64,000 nt of DNA from Shewanella amazonensis SB2B (GCF_000015245.1 NC_008700.1:502001-566000), one strand, 5' to 3'. Shown: positions 1-8,327, counted from the first letter of the stretch. Numbers and translations: made by a program. The notes: generated by a model from the letters alone, not told the origin.

Positions 1-2
1 AG

Positions 3-491
3 TACGCCGGTGAGCAGATGATTCTGGCGCAAATCGTCAGGGCGCTCGGGCAGCCATTCGTGCTGGTACCCATCGGTATGATAGCGACCATGCATTTGCG
101 TCAGGAAGATACCCCAAGCGCGTCTACGCTACTGAATCTTATCCGAAACCTCGGTGGTGCCTGTGGCATTGCGCTGGTGGCGACCATGCTGGATAACCGT
201 TTCCGCCAGCATCTGGCGTACTTGAAAGAGTCGCTGCCTGCGGTCAGTCAGCAGGCGCATACCTTCCTGCAACAGCAGGCAAGTAGCCTGTTTGCAGCCG
301 GGGCCGATCCTATGGCGGCCGATTCGATGGCCCGGAAGATGCTGTCTGACACCCTGGTGCGGGAAGCTTACATGCAGGCCTACAACGATGTGTTCTTTGC
401 CATCGGGGGCTTGCTGTTGGTTGCCGTCGTGGCTGTGTTGCTCATCAGACCTTCTTCTCAGGCTGGCAATAGCGGCGCAGCCGGACACTGA
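3..491 (+). CDS. DHA2-family (EmrB/QacA-like) MFS efflux transporter, C-terminal part
   Basis: The frame is open from the left edge, so only the last ~163 residues of a membrane transporter are present. The visible part has a hydrophobic segment around an internal PIGMIATMHL stretch, then LNLIRNLGGACGIALVATML, a loop with many Gln and Ala residues, and a final helix (IGGLLLVAVVAVLLI) before a short polar tail. The RNLGGACGIA segment followed by a long periplasmic loop and a last helix is characteristic of the 14-helix DHA2 drug:proton antiporters, which work in the inner membrane, often with an EmrA-type adaptor. The adaptor would lie outside the window. The substrate cannot be told from this fragment. 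Confidence 0.8.
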   Translation, partial: YAGEQMILAQIVRALGQPFVLVPIGMIATMHLRQEDTPSASTLLNLIRNLGGACGIALVATMLDNRFRQHLAYLKESLPAVSQQAHTFLQQQASSLFAAGADPMAADSMARKMLSDTLVREAYMQAYNDVFFAIGGLLLVAVVAVLLIRPSSQAGNSGAAGH

Positions 492-602
492 AGCCGGTAT
501 TTGTGTTGGTGGAAGTGGCTGTATGGCTAACTGTCCACGGCGGTGCTGCAAGGGGCTGATAGCGATGATAGACTGACCGCGGTCAATCATCCGGAGGCCC
601 CT

Positions 603-1061
603 ATGATCCGCTGGCAAACACAGGCTTTTGCCGACCTCGACGCCCTGACGCTCTACCGTATATTGAAGCTCAGGGTCGATATCTTTGTGGTAGAGCAGCA
701 TTGTCCCTATCCCGAACTCGACGACAAAGATTTGCATCCTCAGTCGATGCATCTGCTGGGTTGGCAGCAAGATACGCTGGTGGCCTATGCACGCGTACTG
801 CCGCCGGGGCTCAGTTACCCCGAAGCCAGTATCGGTCGGGTTGCTGTGGCCGAATCGGTGCGCGGTAGTGGCATGGCAAGAGTGTTAATGAACAAAGCCA
901 TTCAACATGCTCTGCAAACATGGCCTGACGCCGGCATTCAAATTGGGGCGCAGGAATACCTGCAGGCGTTTTATACCTCACTTGGTTTTATACCAGCCTC
1001 CGACGTTTACCTTGAAGATGGGATCCCCCATCTGGATATGCGCTTTCATCAAAGGACATGA
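603..1061 (+). CDS. elaA: GNAT acetyltransferase, ElaA-like
   Basis: A 152-residue single-domain GNAT protein. The ElaA pattern is clear: an N-terminal LYRILKLRVDIFVVEQ segment, the invariant-looking CPYPELDDKD, the acetyl-CoA loop region IGRVAVAESVRGSGMA, and a C-terminal YTSLGF. The start is taken at the ATG preceded by GGAGG about seven bases upstream, not at the earlier in-frame codon at 543, which has no Shine-Dalgarno sequence. ElaA proteins are cytoplasmic N-acetyltransferases of unsettled substrate. The stop codon lies 4 bases before the next start, so the two genes are probably cotranscribed. Confidence 0.88.
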   Translation: MIRWQTQAFADLDALTLYRILKLRVDIFVVEQHCPYPELDDKDLHPQSMHLLGWQQDTLVAYARVLPPGLSYPEASIGRVAVAESVRGSGMARVLMNKAIQHALQTWPDAGIQIGAQEYLQAFYTSLGFIPASDVYLEDGIPHLDMRFHQRT

Positions 1062-1065
1062 GAAG

Positions 1066-1383
1066 ATGACAAACTATGTGATTAACCGCCGCCAACTGGT
1101 GTGTGTGGCGAGCTTTTTAGCGTTTCCCGGCAAAGAAGAAGCCCTGATTGAGGCCCTGGGGGCACTTATTCCCGATACCCGCCGGGAAGTGGGTTGCATC
1201 CGCTACGAGTTAAACCAAAGCCGCGACGAGCCAAGGCGTATTACTTTTATCGAAAAGTTTGTGGATGTGGAGGCGTTTGACAGCCACTGTGCCAAGGATG
1301 CCATTCAGCATTATTTTCATCAGCAAATGCCCGAGCTGGTGGAGTCCTTCAAGGTAGAAACCTACCACGAGATCATTGTTTGA
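1066..1383 (+). CDS. ABM-domain (YgiN-like) putative monooxygenase
   Basis: A 105-residue protein of the antibiotic biosynthesis monooxygenase (dimeric alpha+beta barrel) fold. Visible signs are the start of the domain at VCVASFLAFPGKEEALIEAL, the central GCIRYELNQSRDEP strand-turn, FIEKFVDVEAFDSHCAKDAIQHY with the usual helix and His, and the closing strand. Family members include quinol monooxygenase YgiN and autoinducer-processing LsrG, so a small-molecule oxidation or detoxification role is plausible, but no substrate can be named. It follows the elaA-like gene by 4 bases and is followed by a strong terminator. The ATG at 1066 is chosen because it starts directly after that stop with GAGAAG upstream. 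Confidence 0.8.
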   Translation: MTNYVINRRQLVCVASFLAFPGKEEALIEALGALIPDTRREVGCIRYELNQSRDEPRRITFIEKFVDVEAFDSHCAKDAIQHYFHQQMPELVESFKVETYHEIIV

Positions 1384-1427
1384 GTCGGTTGAGATTTGGC
1401 CCCGGGCTGCAGTAGTAGCAAGACGTT

Positions 1428-1453
1428 AAAAAGCCCCTGAACGGGGCTTTTTT
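1428..1453. terminator. Bidirectional rho-independent terminator
   Basis: A-rich arm plus AAGCCCC, a five-base loop and GGGGCTTTTTT form a stem with T runs on both strands. It lies between the convergent ABM gene and the small minus-strand gene ending at 1482, so it can end both transcripts. Confidence 0.85.
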
Positions 1454-1481
1454 AATGCTGGAAAGCGGCGGTAGTTATCTT

Positions 1482-1736
1482 TTATTGGCCGCGCAGCACT
1501 ATTTGTGGATTGGTATCCAGCTCGCCATCGGCAGTGATGGCTGCCAACTCTTGATCCTGCGCTATCACCGCCAGCGGTCCCCTTGGCATGCTGCGCACAA
1601 ACAACAACCTGTATCCCCAAGCCTGTAAGCGGTAAAAACTCATTTTTTGTTCAGCAGTCATGATATTCCAATGCTGCTGAAACGTTGGGGCGCTCCCTCG
1701 CCTGTCTTGCTCCACCAATGCGGTTTGATTCATCAT
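1482..1736 (-). CDS. Conserved-looking small protein of unknown function
   Basis: An 84-residue ORF starting with two ATG codons, preceded by AAGGCGAG at good spacing. The protein is soluble and mixed, with an HWNIMTAEQKMSFYRLQAWGYRLLFVR segment likely to form helices and a C-terminal segment rich in Ala, Asp and Leu (IAQDQELAAITADGELD). No family was recognised. Support for it being real: its own ribosome binding site, placement between a terminator and a divergent promoter gap, and amphipathic rather than random composition. Confidence 0.6.
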   Translation of the reverse strand: MMNQTALVEQDRRGSAPTFQQHWNIMTAEQKMSFYRLQAWGYRLLFVRSMPRGPLAVIAQDQELAAITADGELDTNPQIVLRGQ

Positions 1737-1862
1737 GACTCGCCTTTTAGGTGAAAACTGGCACAGTTGCCGCGCATTTTAACAGCAGTTGTATGGTTAA
1801 AATTTGCGCTGGCGCATATTTGTAAGCATTTCTTATGACTGAATAGTCAAAGGTTCCCGTTC

Positions 1863-2747
1863 ATGCTCAATTACATAGCTCCGGTATTTCGTCCACCCTC
1901 TGAATGGCAATCGCTGATCCTCCAGGTGACCAACGGCTGCAGCTACAACCGTTGCCGCTTTTGCGACATGTACACCGCCGAGCAAAAGCGTTTCCGTGCC
2001 TTCAAAGAAGATAAAATAGAAGCTGACCTGAAGCAGGCCGCTGCGTCAGGCGTGCCCATAAGGCGGGTGTTTCTGGCCGATGGTGACGCCATGACGCTGC
2101 CATTTTCCCGCCTGGAAGCCATTCTGCTGCTCATCCACAGATACCTGCCCGATGTGAGCCGGATAAGCAGTTACTGCCTGCCTAGAAACCTCAGTAACAA
2201 ATCGGTGGAACAGCTTGTCCGCCTCAGAGAGCTTGGGCTCAGTCTCATGTATGTGGGCTGTGAGAGCGGTGATGACGAAGTGCTGGCCCGTGTCGAGAAG
2301 GGTGAAACCTTTGCGTCCTCTTTGGCGGCACTGGAGAAAATCCGCGCTGCCGGGATGAAGTCCTCGGTGATGATCTTAACCGGCCTTGGTGGCATACACT
2401 TGTCGCAGCAACATGCCATTAATTCTGCCCGGCTGATGAATGCCGCCCAGCCCGATTATTTGAGCACCTTGGTGGTTACGCTGCCCCTGGGAAAGGCACG
2501 CATGGATGAGGGTTATGACAAGGACTTTCGCTTGCCGGAACAGCGAGGCCTGCTGGAAGAAATGTATACCCTGCTCGCACACCTTGAACTGTCGCAGACA
2601 GTGTTTCGATCGGACCATGCCTCGAATTATCTGGTGCTTAAGGGCATTCTGGGGCGGGACAAAGACAAGTTGCTGTCGCAGGTGCGTTTGGCGTTGGATT
2701 CTCCGGGCGCTGTGCCACTCAGGCAGGAATGGCAGCGGGGGCTGTGA
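1863..2747 (+). CDS. Radical SAM family protein with CX4CX2C cluster motif
   Basis: A 294-residue radical SAM-type protein. Cys26, Cys31 and Cys34 (NGCSYNRCRFCDMY) would bind the [4Fe-4S] cluster, but the spacing is CX4CX2C, one residue longer than canonical CX3CX2C. The rest of the half barrel is present: FLADGDAM (strand 2), SSYCLPRNL, LMYVGCESGDDEVL (strand with the SAM-ribose Glu), and SVMILTGLGG. No additional cluster domain or C-terminal Cys set is visible, so it is a minimal enzyme. It stands alone on its strand. The reaction is unknown. It resembles stand-alone proteins annotated simply as radical SAM protein in gammaproteobacteria. Confidence 0.82.
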   Translation: MLNYIAPVFRPPSEWQSLILQVTNGCSYNRCRFCDMYTAEQKRFRAFKEDKIEADLKQAAASGVPIRRVFLADGDAMTLPFSRLEAILLLIHRYLPDVSRISSYCLPRNLSNKSVEQLVRLRELGLSLMYVGCESGDDEVLARVEKGETFASSLAALEKIRAAGMKSSVMILTGLGGIHLSQQHAINSARLMNAAQPDYLSTLVVTLPLGKARMDEGYDKDFRLPEQRGLLEEMYTLLAHLELSQTVFRSDHASNYLVLKGILGRDKDKLLSQVRLALDSPGAVPLRQEWQRGL

Positions 2748-2764
2748 GGCGCTCAAAGAGCGCC
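2748..2764. terminator. Hairpin between convergent genes
   Basis: A perfect 7-bp inverted repeat GGCGCTC-AAA-GAGCGCC starts right after the stop codon of the radical SAM gene, 10 bases before the end of the convergent mscS-like gene. There is no T run, so its termination role is uncertain. Confidence 0.45.
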
Positions 2765-2774
2765 CCGGACCAGC

Positions 2775-3623
2775 TTATTCACCGAGAAGATGAGCATCCC
2801 TGCTAAGTGACGGTATCTTGATGGCGGCGGCTTTCAGTGCCCCATGAATGGCCTGATGGGTGATGTATTTGTCCTGAAAATAGCTCTGGGTGGGCAGCCA
2901 GTATCTAAGGCCAATCTCAATACCCAGATTGTTAAACCCGTTAATCCCCACCTGGGGAGGCTGCTCGGCATGAAGCTTTCCGCTGCCAAGCAGTGCCTTG
3001 TTCACCAAGGCAATAACGGCATCGGCATCCTGGTCGTAGCAGATGTTGAATTGGCTTTCTACCAGCTTGTATTCAAAGGAGTTGTGCAGGATTTCTCCGA
3101 CGATGTGCTTGTTGGGAATGCTGATCTGTTCGCCTTCTTCATTGGTCAGTATGGTCATCCCCAGCAAGATGTCTTTCACCACCCCGGTCACGCCGCGCAC
3201 GCTGATGGTGTTACCTACGGCAAAGGGGCGGGTTACTATGATGGTGATACCGGCGGCATAGTTTGACAGCATCCCCTGAATGGCCAGACCGGCGCCAAGT
3301 GAAGCAGCGCCTATCGCGGCGACCATTGGGGTCACGCTGATCCCAAGCTTACCCAGGGCGACTATGGCCACCATGATGATAATCAGAATGCGTACAAGAT
3401 GCGTCACAAAGCTGGCAAGCGTGATATCGACCCGGTACTTTTCCAGTTGTTTATTGACCATGCCGGCGACCTTGGCAGCAAGCCAGAGGCCGAGCAAAAA
3501 GATAAGCAGGGCGCCAATCAGCTGAAAACTGTACTGCACCAAAAACTCGGTGATAAGGTCATAGACGTTTTGCAGCTGAGCCAATTCCTGTTGCAGTCCC
3601 TGCTCCAGACCTGTGTTATTCAT
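2775..3623 (-). CDS. mscS: Small-conductance mechanosensitive channel, MscS family
   Basis: A 282-residue protein, about the length of E. coli MscS (286). Three transmembrane helices occupy roughly residues 30-52, 70-92 and 98-128. The third carries the pore-lining Gly/Ala pattern AAIGAASLGAGLAIQG, the signature of the family. The cytoplasmic beta domain follows (VGNTISVRGVTGVVKDI, then ISIPNKHIVGEILHN) and then an alpha/beta C-terminal part. The channel opens on membrane tension during osmotic downshock and releases solutes. The start is backed by GGAGG 5 bases upstream. No operon partner is visible. Confidence 0.93.
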   Translation of the reverse strand: MNNTGLEQGLQQELAQLQNVYDLITEFLVQYSFQLIGALLIFLLGLWLAAKVAGMVNKQLEKYRVDITLASFVTHLVRILIIIMVAIVALGKLGISVTPMVAAIGAASLGAGLAIQGMLSNYAAGITIIVTRPFAVGNTISVRGVTGVVKDILLGMTILTNEEGEQISIPNKHIVGEILHNSFEYKLVESQFNICYDQDADAVIALVNKALLGSGKLHAEQPPQVGINGFNNLGIEIGLRYWLPTQSYFQDKYITHQAIHGALKAAAIKIPSLSRDAHLLGE

Positions 3624-3764
3624 ATTTCCTCCGCGGCTTCCTTAATTTGCCGATGAATTCACCCGCAGGTGCCCACATCTGCTTCAAATATCCTGTCATT
3701 TTGCCTGTTGGCGACGGGAAATAGAATGCCTGTGCCGCGCCCGGGCAAGGAGGCTGACTTCCCA

Positions 3765-4538
3765 TCAGCCCAGTTTCAGGCTCAGCATGCTGATGGCACC
3801 CATGGTCAAGTGGTTGTTGAACAGGGTTCTGGGCTCATCCGGGTAGCCTGCGCCCAGCAGATAAAACAGCGGCCTTAAGTGCTCGTCTGTAGGATGGCAG
3901 AGCCGGGCGGTATCGGCATTCACCAGACGGGTGTAATCCAATATGGCGTCATCGGCCTTATCCAGCAGCCGTTGGCCTATTGTTTCGTTGAAAGCTGATG
4001 CCCAGGGATAGGCACCGTCGCCGGGAACCAGCGCCCGCAGGTTATGCACAGTATTGCCCGAACCGATAATCAGCACGCCTTGCTCTCTCAACGTCCGTAA
4101 TGCCCGTCCTGTGCCATACTCTTGTTCTGGCGTGAGTTGCATGTCCAGGCTCAGTTGCAATACCGGAATATTTGCCTCAGGGTATAGATGAACCAGGAGT
4201 GACCAGGCACCGTGGTCCAAACCGCGGCTGTGATCCAGGCGGCTGCTGGGTAACAGCGCAGCTATTTGCGCCGCCAGCTCAGGCGCACCTGGTGCGGGAT
4301 ATTCCATGGCATAGAGGGCATCGGGAAAACCGCCGAAGTCGTGAATGGTTTCGGGCTGGGTGGCCGCCGATACCAAAGTGCCACGGGTGTTCCAGTGGGC
4401 CGAGATCATCAATATGGCCCTGGGTCTGGGCAGGGTTTGACCAAGCTCGCGCCAGGCTTGGCTGATGGGAGTATGTTCGAGCGCATTCATTGGGCTGCCG
4501 TGGCCAAGAAAAAGGGCTGGCATGGGTAAGGTTGACAT
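3765..4538 (-). CDS. ygiD: Extradiol ring-cleavage dioxygenase, LigB/YgiD family
   Basis: A 257-residue class III extradiol dioxygenase (DODA type). Metal-binding candidates are His13 in LGHGSPMNA, His48 in SAHWNTRG and the later His in GSGNTVHNL; RGLDHGAWSLL is also typical. Family members cleave catechol-type rings such as L-DOPA using a single divalent metal ion; E. coli YgiD has DOPA dioxygenase activity. The physiological substrate here is not indicated by neighbours, as the gene stands alone between mscS and the ornithine decarboxylase promoter region. GGAG sits five bases before the start. Confidence 0.88.
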   Translation of the reverse strand: MSTLPMPALFLGHGSPMNALEHTPISQAWRELGQTLPRPRAILMISAHWNTRGTLVSAATQPETIHDFGGFPDALYAMEYPAPGAPELAAQIAALLPSSRLDHSRGLDHGAWSLLVHLYPEANIPVLQLSLDMQLTPEQEYGTGRALRTLREQGVLIIGSGNTVHNLRALVPGDGAYPWASAFNETIGQRLLDKADDAILDYTRLVNADTARLCHPTDEHLRPLFYLLGAGYPDEPRTLFNNHLTMGAISMLSLKLG

Positions 4539-4844
4539 TGGGACTCCATTGATTGGTTTGTCGGTCCAGCATAGTCCGGCACATCCATCAGGAAAATTGC
4601 AAAATTCTCGTCAAAACTGCTCAGAAAATCGAACAATAAAAGAGACAGGTAAACTGATACTCAAGTTACTGATTAAACTGGTAAAAAATTGCAGTCATTG
4701 AAGTGGAAAATGAGTGGAATAAAAATTTGCTTTTATGGCATAAAAATTCGTTGCATCTTCAGCGAAAATAGCGTCTACTTCGCACGTTTTTTACCATCAC
4801 ATTGATGCCATCCACTCGGGCTAAGTACAGGAGAACCAAGGCCA
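4539..4844. other. Intergenic region between divergent ygiD-like and ornithine decarboxylase genes
   Basis: About 300 bases with no convincing ORF. The middle (about 4600-4780) is rich in A and T with several runs of A, which suits an UP-element-rich promoter for the highly expressed-looking decarboxylase gene, but no clear -35/-10 pair was identified. AAGG lies 5 bases before the decarboxylase start. Confidence 0.5.
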
Positions 4845-6020
4845 ATGAGCCAGTTTCAATCTATTGACGTTGCTGATTTTTACGATAGTGAAACCTTTGC
4901 ACGAATTCAGGAATTCGCCAAAGACAAGGCAACCCCTTTTGTGGTGATTGATACCAATATCATCGCGAAACAATACGATGACATGGTGACCAACTTCCCG
5001 TTTGCCAACGTTTATTATGCAGTTAAGGCCAATCCCGCCAAAGAGATCCTGACCCTGCTGAAAGATAAAGGCTCCAACTTTGATATCGCATCTATCTACG
5101 AGCTGGATATGGTGATGGCCGTCGGTGTGACTGCGGATCGCGTCAGCTTCGGCAACACCATCAAAAAACGCAAAGATGTCCGTGCCTTTTATGAGCGTGG
5201 CGTGCGTTTGTTTGCTTCTGACTCTGAGGCCGATTTGCGCATGATTGCCGAAGAAGCCCCTGGCTCTAAAGTGTATGTGCGTATCCTGACAGAAGGTTCG
5301 CAAACCGCTGACTGGCCGTTGTCGCGCAAGTTCGGTTGCCAAAATGAAATGGCCTATGAGTTGCTGGCGCTGGCAAAAGAGCTGGGCCTGGATCCTTATG
5401 GCATATCCTTCCACGTGGGTTCTCAGCAGCGCGATATCGGTGCCTGGGATGCCGCCATCGGTAAGGTGAAGGTACTGTTCGATCGTCTGCGTGAAGATCA
5501 CGGTATTGTGCTGAAGATGATTAACATGGGTGGCGGTTTCCCGGCCAACTACATAGACAAGACCAATCAACTCGGTGTTTACGCTCAGCAAATCAAACAC
5601 TTCCTTAAGGAAGACTTTGGTGATGAGCTGCCTGAAATCATTCTGGAGCCTGGTCGCTCGCTGATTTCAAATGCCGGCGTGCTCATTTCTGAAGTGGTAC
5701 TTATCAGCCGTAAGTCTCACACTGCGCTGGAGCGTTGGGTATACACAGATGTGGGTAAATTCTCAGGTCTGATTGAGACCATGGACGAAGCCATCAAATA
5801 CCCCATCTTCACCGAAAAGAAGGGTGAACTGGACAAGTGTGTGATTGCCGGACCAACCTGTGACAGTGCCGACATCATGTATGAGCACTATGCCTATGGT
5901 TTGCCGGCGGATCTCGCCATCGGTGACCGCCTGTACTGGCTGACCGCCGGTGCCTACACCACCACCTACTCGGCGGTGTGTTTTAACGGCTTCCCGCCGC
6001 TCAAGGATTACTACCTGTAA
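4845..6020 (+). CDS. Family III PLP-dependent ornithine (lysine/ornithine) decarboxylase
   Basis: A 391-residue fold-type III decarboxylase of the eukaryotic ODC/LODC type, unlike the large SpeC enzymes. Lys61 in YYAVKANPAKE is the PLP lysine. Other family marks are the SFGNTIKK loop, FHVGSQQ, the glycine-rich MGGGFPANY phosphate loop, EPGRSL, and CDSAD with the catalytic Cys shared across the dimer. It converts ornithine (possibly also lysine) to putrescine (cadaverine), feeding polyamine synthesis. Codon use is strongly biased, suggesting high expression. A terminator follows immediately. Choice between strict ODC and dual specificity cannot be made from sequence here. Confidence 0.92.
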   Translation: MSQFQSIDVADFYDSETFARIQEFAKDKATPFVVIDTNIIAKQYDDMVTNFPFANVYYAVKANPAKEILTLLKDKGSNFDIASIYELDMVMAVGVTADRVSFGNTIKKRKDVRAFYERGVRLFASDSEADLRMIAEEAPGSKVYVRILTEGSQTADWPLSRKFGCQNEMAYELLALAKELGLDPYGISFHVGSQQRDIGAWDAAIGKVKVLFDRLREDHGIVLKMINMGGGFPANYIDKTNQLGVYAQQIKHFLKEDFGDELPEIILEPGRSLISNAGVLISEVVLISRKSHTALERWVYTDVGKFSGLIETMDEAIKYPIFTEKKGELDKCVIAGPTCDSADIMYEHYAYGLPADLAIGDRLYWLTAGAYTTTYSAVCFNGFPPLKDYYL

Positions 6021-6053
6021 TCGGCGTTTCCGGCGAAACCGTAATACAAAAAG

Positions 6054-6081
6054 AAGGGTGCCATTAAGGCACCCTTTATTT
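6054..6081. terminator. Rho-independent terminator after ornithine decarboxylase
   Basis: AAGGGTGCC, a five-base loop and GGCACCCTT are followed by TATTTTT. The A-rich left flank means it may also act on the convergent DUF465 gene. Confidence 0.85.
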
Positions 6082-6105
6082 TTGAAGCCAGCTGGCAGTT
6101 GGACA

Positions 6106-6321
6106 TCAGTTGTCGTATGACTTGAGGATCTGTTGCAGTTCCTCTTTCAAGTGCAGCTTCTTTTGCTTCAAAACTTTTAATTCTGGGGTGGCATCACTGG
6201 AAAGATGTTTTTCCAACTCCTTTACTTCTTTATCCAGCTCATTGTGCTCGTTGAATATTTTTAAAAAATGCGCATCTTCGGTTTTTAATCTGGTAATCAG
6301 ATCCCGGTATTCTGGAAACAT
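6106..6321 (-). CDS. DUF465/YdcH-like small coiled-coil protein
   Basis: A 71-residue, highly charged, fully helical protein: LITRLKTEDAHFLKIFNEH, then HNELDKEVKELEKHL and LKVLKQKKLHLKEELQQIL. The EDAHF...FNEHNELD...LK..KL.LKDE pattern is the DUF465 (YdcH) signature, which forms a short antiparallel helical hairpin. Function in the family is unknown. A possible CRP-type palindrome is centred about 80 bases upstream of its start codon. Confidence 0.88.
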   Translation of the reverse strand: MFPEYRDLITRLKTEDAHFLKIFNEHNELDKEVKELEKHLSSDATPELKVLKQKKLHLKEELQQILKSYDN

Positions 6322-6391
6322 CTACTCTTCCTTCTGCTGTGCGTTTTCTCCTGGGTTCAAATCAACCCTACGCCCAGTTGATGGCGATAAA

Positions 6392-6407
6392 AGTGATCCG
6401 GATCACT
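6392..6407. promoter_or_regulatory. Perfect 16-bp palindrome resembling a CRP site
   Basis: AGTGATCCGGATCACT is a perfect inverted repeat with the GTGA-N6-TCAC core of cAMP-CRP sites. It lies 71-86 bases upstream of the DUF465 start on the minus strand and about 350 bases upstream of udp on the plus strand, so distance favours the former although udp is the classical CRP target. Confidence 0.5.
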
Positions 6408-6758
6408 AAGTCGAACTATTTGCTGTATGTTGTTGATTAATATTTAATTATTATGTATCCATTTTGCTAGGCTAAGTCTTGTTTTACCCTGCGGTTAATC
6501 CGTCATTCGGGCCATGGCGTATCCCCCCACGGCTGCTATCTTAATAGTCAGTAAGGTTGATCCGGGGGCGGAAAAGTAGCCCGGGCAACGCTTAAACGTC
6601 TCAACGCGGTATTCGTAGTCTTATTGGTAATTGGATTACGTTTTTTGTCATAAAGTTTGGCGGAAAATTCGTGATCCAGTTAACCTTATCCGCTTCGATA
6701 CTAGGTTAAAGTCGAAGCTATTAGAATTTTATTATCAAAAATGAAAGGGGTTTTCACC
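6408..6758. other. Long leader or promoter region of udp
   Basis: About 350 bases with no ORF of note. It contains an AT-rich stretch (about 6415-6480) likely to hold promoters, then a GC-richer part with a short inverted repeat of the type CCCGGG around 6560-6590, and another AT-rich stretch next to udp. Nothing clearly riboswitch-like was recognised. Confidence 0.4.
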
Positions 6759-7517
6759 ATGGCTGATGTATTTCACCTGGGTTTAACAAAAAACATGTTG
6801 GATGGTGCCACGCTGGCGATTGTGCCTGGCGACCCAGAGCGTGTGAAACGTATTGCCGAATTGATGGATAAGCCAACCTTCCTGGCCAGCCATCGGGAAT
6901 TTACCAGTTACCTGGCGTATCTGGATGGCAAACCTGTTGTGGTTTGTTCAACCGGTATCGGTGGTCCATCGACCTCTATTGCTGTCGAAGAGCTGGCGCA
7001 GCTGGGTATCAACACCTTCTTGCGTGTCGGTACCACGGGTGCGATTCAGCCCCATGTGAACGTAGGTGACCTGATTGTGACCCAGGCGTCAGTGCGTCTG
7101 GATGGTGCCAGCCTGCACTTTGCCCCGATGGAGTTCCCTGCGGTAGCCAACTTTGAGTGTACCACTGCCATGGTGGCGGCCTGTCGTGATGCGGGTGTTG
7201 AGCCCCATGTTGGTGTGACCGCTTCCAGCGATACCTTCTATCCTGGTCAGGAGCGTTACGACACAGTATCAGGTCGCGTGACCCGCCGTTTCGAAGGCTC
7301 CATGAAAGAGTGGCAGGAAATGGGCGTGCTGAACTATGAAATGGAGTCGGCCACTCTGTTTACCATGTGTGCTTCCCAGGGCTGGCGCGCTGCCTGTGTG
7401 GCGGGTGTGATTGTGAACCGTACTCAGCAGGAAATCCCTGATGAGGCGACCATGAAAAATACCGAAGTCAGTGCTGTGTCTGTGGTGGTTGCTGCTGCCC
7501 GCAAACTCTTGGCTTGA
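6759..7517 (+). CDS. udp: Uridine phosphorylase
   Basis: A 252-residue NP-I family nucleoside phosphorylase that splits uridine with phosphate to uracil and ribose 1-phosphate in the cytoplasm. Marks: PGDPERVKRIA phosphate loop, STGIGGPSTSIAVEEL, RVGTTGAIQPHVNVGDL and the C-terminal ligand-binding NYEMESATLFTMC. Length matches E. coli Udp (253). The ATG at 6759 is chosen over the in-frame ATG at 6741 because AAAGGGG sits at 6744-6750 and the protein then begins MADVFHLG, as the family does. The convergent neighbour encodes a Tsx-like nucleoside porin, so uptake and breakdown of nucleosides are encoded side by side. Confidence 0.95.
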   Translation: MADVFHLGLTKNMLDGATLAIVPGDPERVKRIAELMDKPTFLASHREFTSYLAYLDGKPVVVCSTGIGGPSTSIAVEELAQLGINTFLRVGTTGAIQPHVNVGDLIVTQASVRLDGASLHFAPMEFPAVANFECTTAMVAACRDAGVEPHVGVTASSDTFYPGQERYDTVSGRVTRRFEGSMKEWQEMGVLNYEMESATLFTMCASQGWRAACVAGVIVNRTQQEIPDEATMKNTEVSAVSVVVAAARKLLA

Positions 7518-7529
7518 TAGCCATTGAAT

Positions 7530-7558
7530 AAAAAAGGCGCCCCTGGGCGCCTTTTTTA
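7530..7558. terminator. Bidirectional terminator between udp and tsx-like gene
   Basis: A run of A, GGCGCCC, a very short loop, GGGCGCC and six T residues. The gene ends flank it closely on both sides, so it serves both convergent transcripts. Confidence 0.88.
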
Positions 7559-7574
7559 TTGGTGGTTCAACTCA

Positions 7575-8327
7575 TCAGAAATGGTACTGGGCAATGATGG
7601 AATAGGTGCTCTGGTCTACGCCGTCCACGCCGTATTTGTTTTTCCAGTAGTCGTATTCGATACCGACCAGCAAATGATCTTTCCTGGCATCACCAAAGAG
7701 AGTGGCACCCAGGTCGTATTTGATTTGCGGGTTGAAGTGGAAGTTCTCTTCATAGCCGTCTTCATCGGCGACAAATACCCAATCGATAAAGCCATCGAGG
7801 ACAATTTTGCTGCGGCCGGCAGGGATATCAATCCGGAATACCGGGGTCAACTGCCAACCGTCACTGATATTGGCACTGTTTTGTGCGTCGCGGCGGTAAG
7901 TGTTGAGTTGGAAATAGGTGAAAAACGGCAGTTTAAAGTCCATGCCCACACCATAGAGCAGGGTTTCTACCGGGCCTTCGCCTTCTTCCAGGGTCAGAGC
8001 CAGTGACATATCCGTCACAGGGCCAAAGCCGACTGACTTACCGAGGATTTTACCGGCACTGAAGCGAGTGGATATTTCACCGTAGGTGGTGCTGTCTTTA
8101 CCGCCATTGTGGCCGTTAAAGTTGATAAAGTCCTGAAACGCAAACCAATCACCGTACTTCCAGCCACCGGCGGTTTCCAGAGTGATTGTGGTTTGTTCAT
8201 CTGAGGGAGCTAAATCGTAATTGGTGCCATAGAGTGCGGTGACGCTGGCGTCCCACCATTGAACCAATTCATTACTGTACGCCTGGGGCGACAACAGCAG
8301 GGCAAGACACAGACAGGTTTTTTTCAT
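7575..8327 (-). CDS. Tsx-like nucleoside-specific outer membrane channel
   Basis: A 250-residue outer membrane beta-barrel protein. A signal peptide (MKKTCLCLALLLSPQAYS) is followed by LVQWWDASVTALYGTNYDLAPS, typical of the Channel_Tsx family, alternating strands such as LVGIEYDYWKNKYGVDG, and a terminal Phe (IIAQYHF) that marks a BamA-inserted barrel. Tsx proteins let nucleosides cross the outer membrane. The convergent udp gene supports a nucleoside role. Family assignment rests on overall pattern and neighbours; related barrels annotated as nucleoside-binding outer membrane protein are the alternative. Confidence 0.85.
   Translation of the reverse strand: MKKTCLCLALLLSPQAYSNELVQWWDASVTALYGTNYDLAPSDEQTTITLETAGGWKYGDWFAFQDFINFNGHNGGKDSTTYGEISTRFSAGKILGKSVGFGPVTDMSLALTLEEGEGPVETLLYGVGMDFKLPFFTYFQLNTYRRDAQNSANISDGWQLTPVFRIDIPAGRSKIVLDGFIDWVFVADEDGYEENFHFNPQIKYDLGATLFGDARKDHLLVGIEYDYWKNKYGVDGVDQSTYSIIAQYHF

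Noticed and set aside
129..770. Long minus-strand ORF of 213 codons
   Set aside because: It runs opposite the transporter fragment and elaA-like gene, whose frames match known families; composition is rich in Arg, Gln and His as in antisense shadows.
4821..5600. 259-codon minus-strand ORF inside the ornithine decarboxylase gene
   Set aside because: The forward frame carries the full PLP-enzyme motif set; the reverse frame is a shadow of its codon bias.
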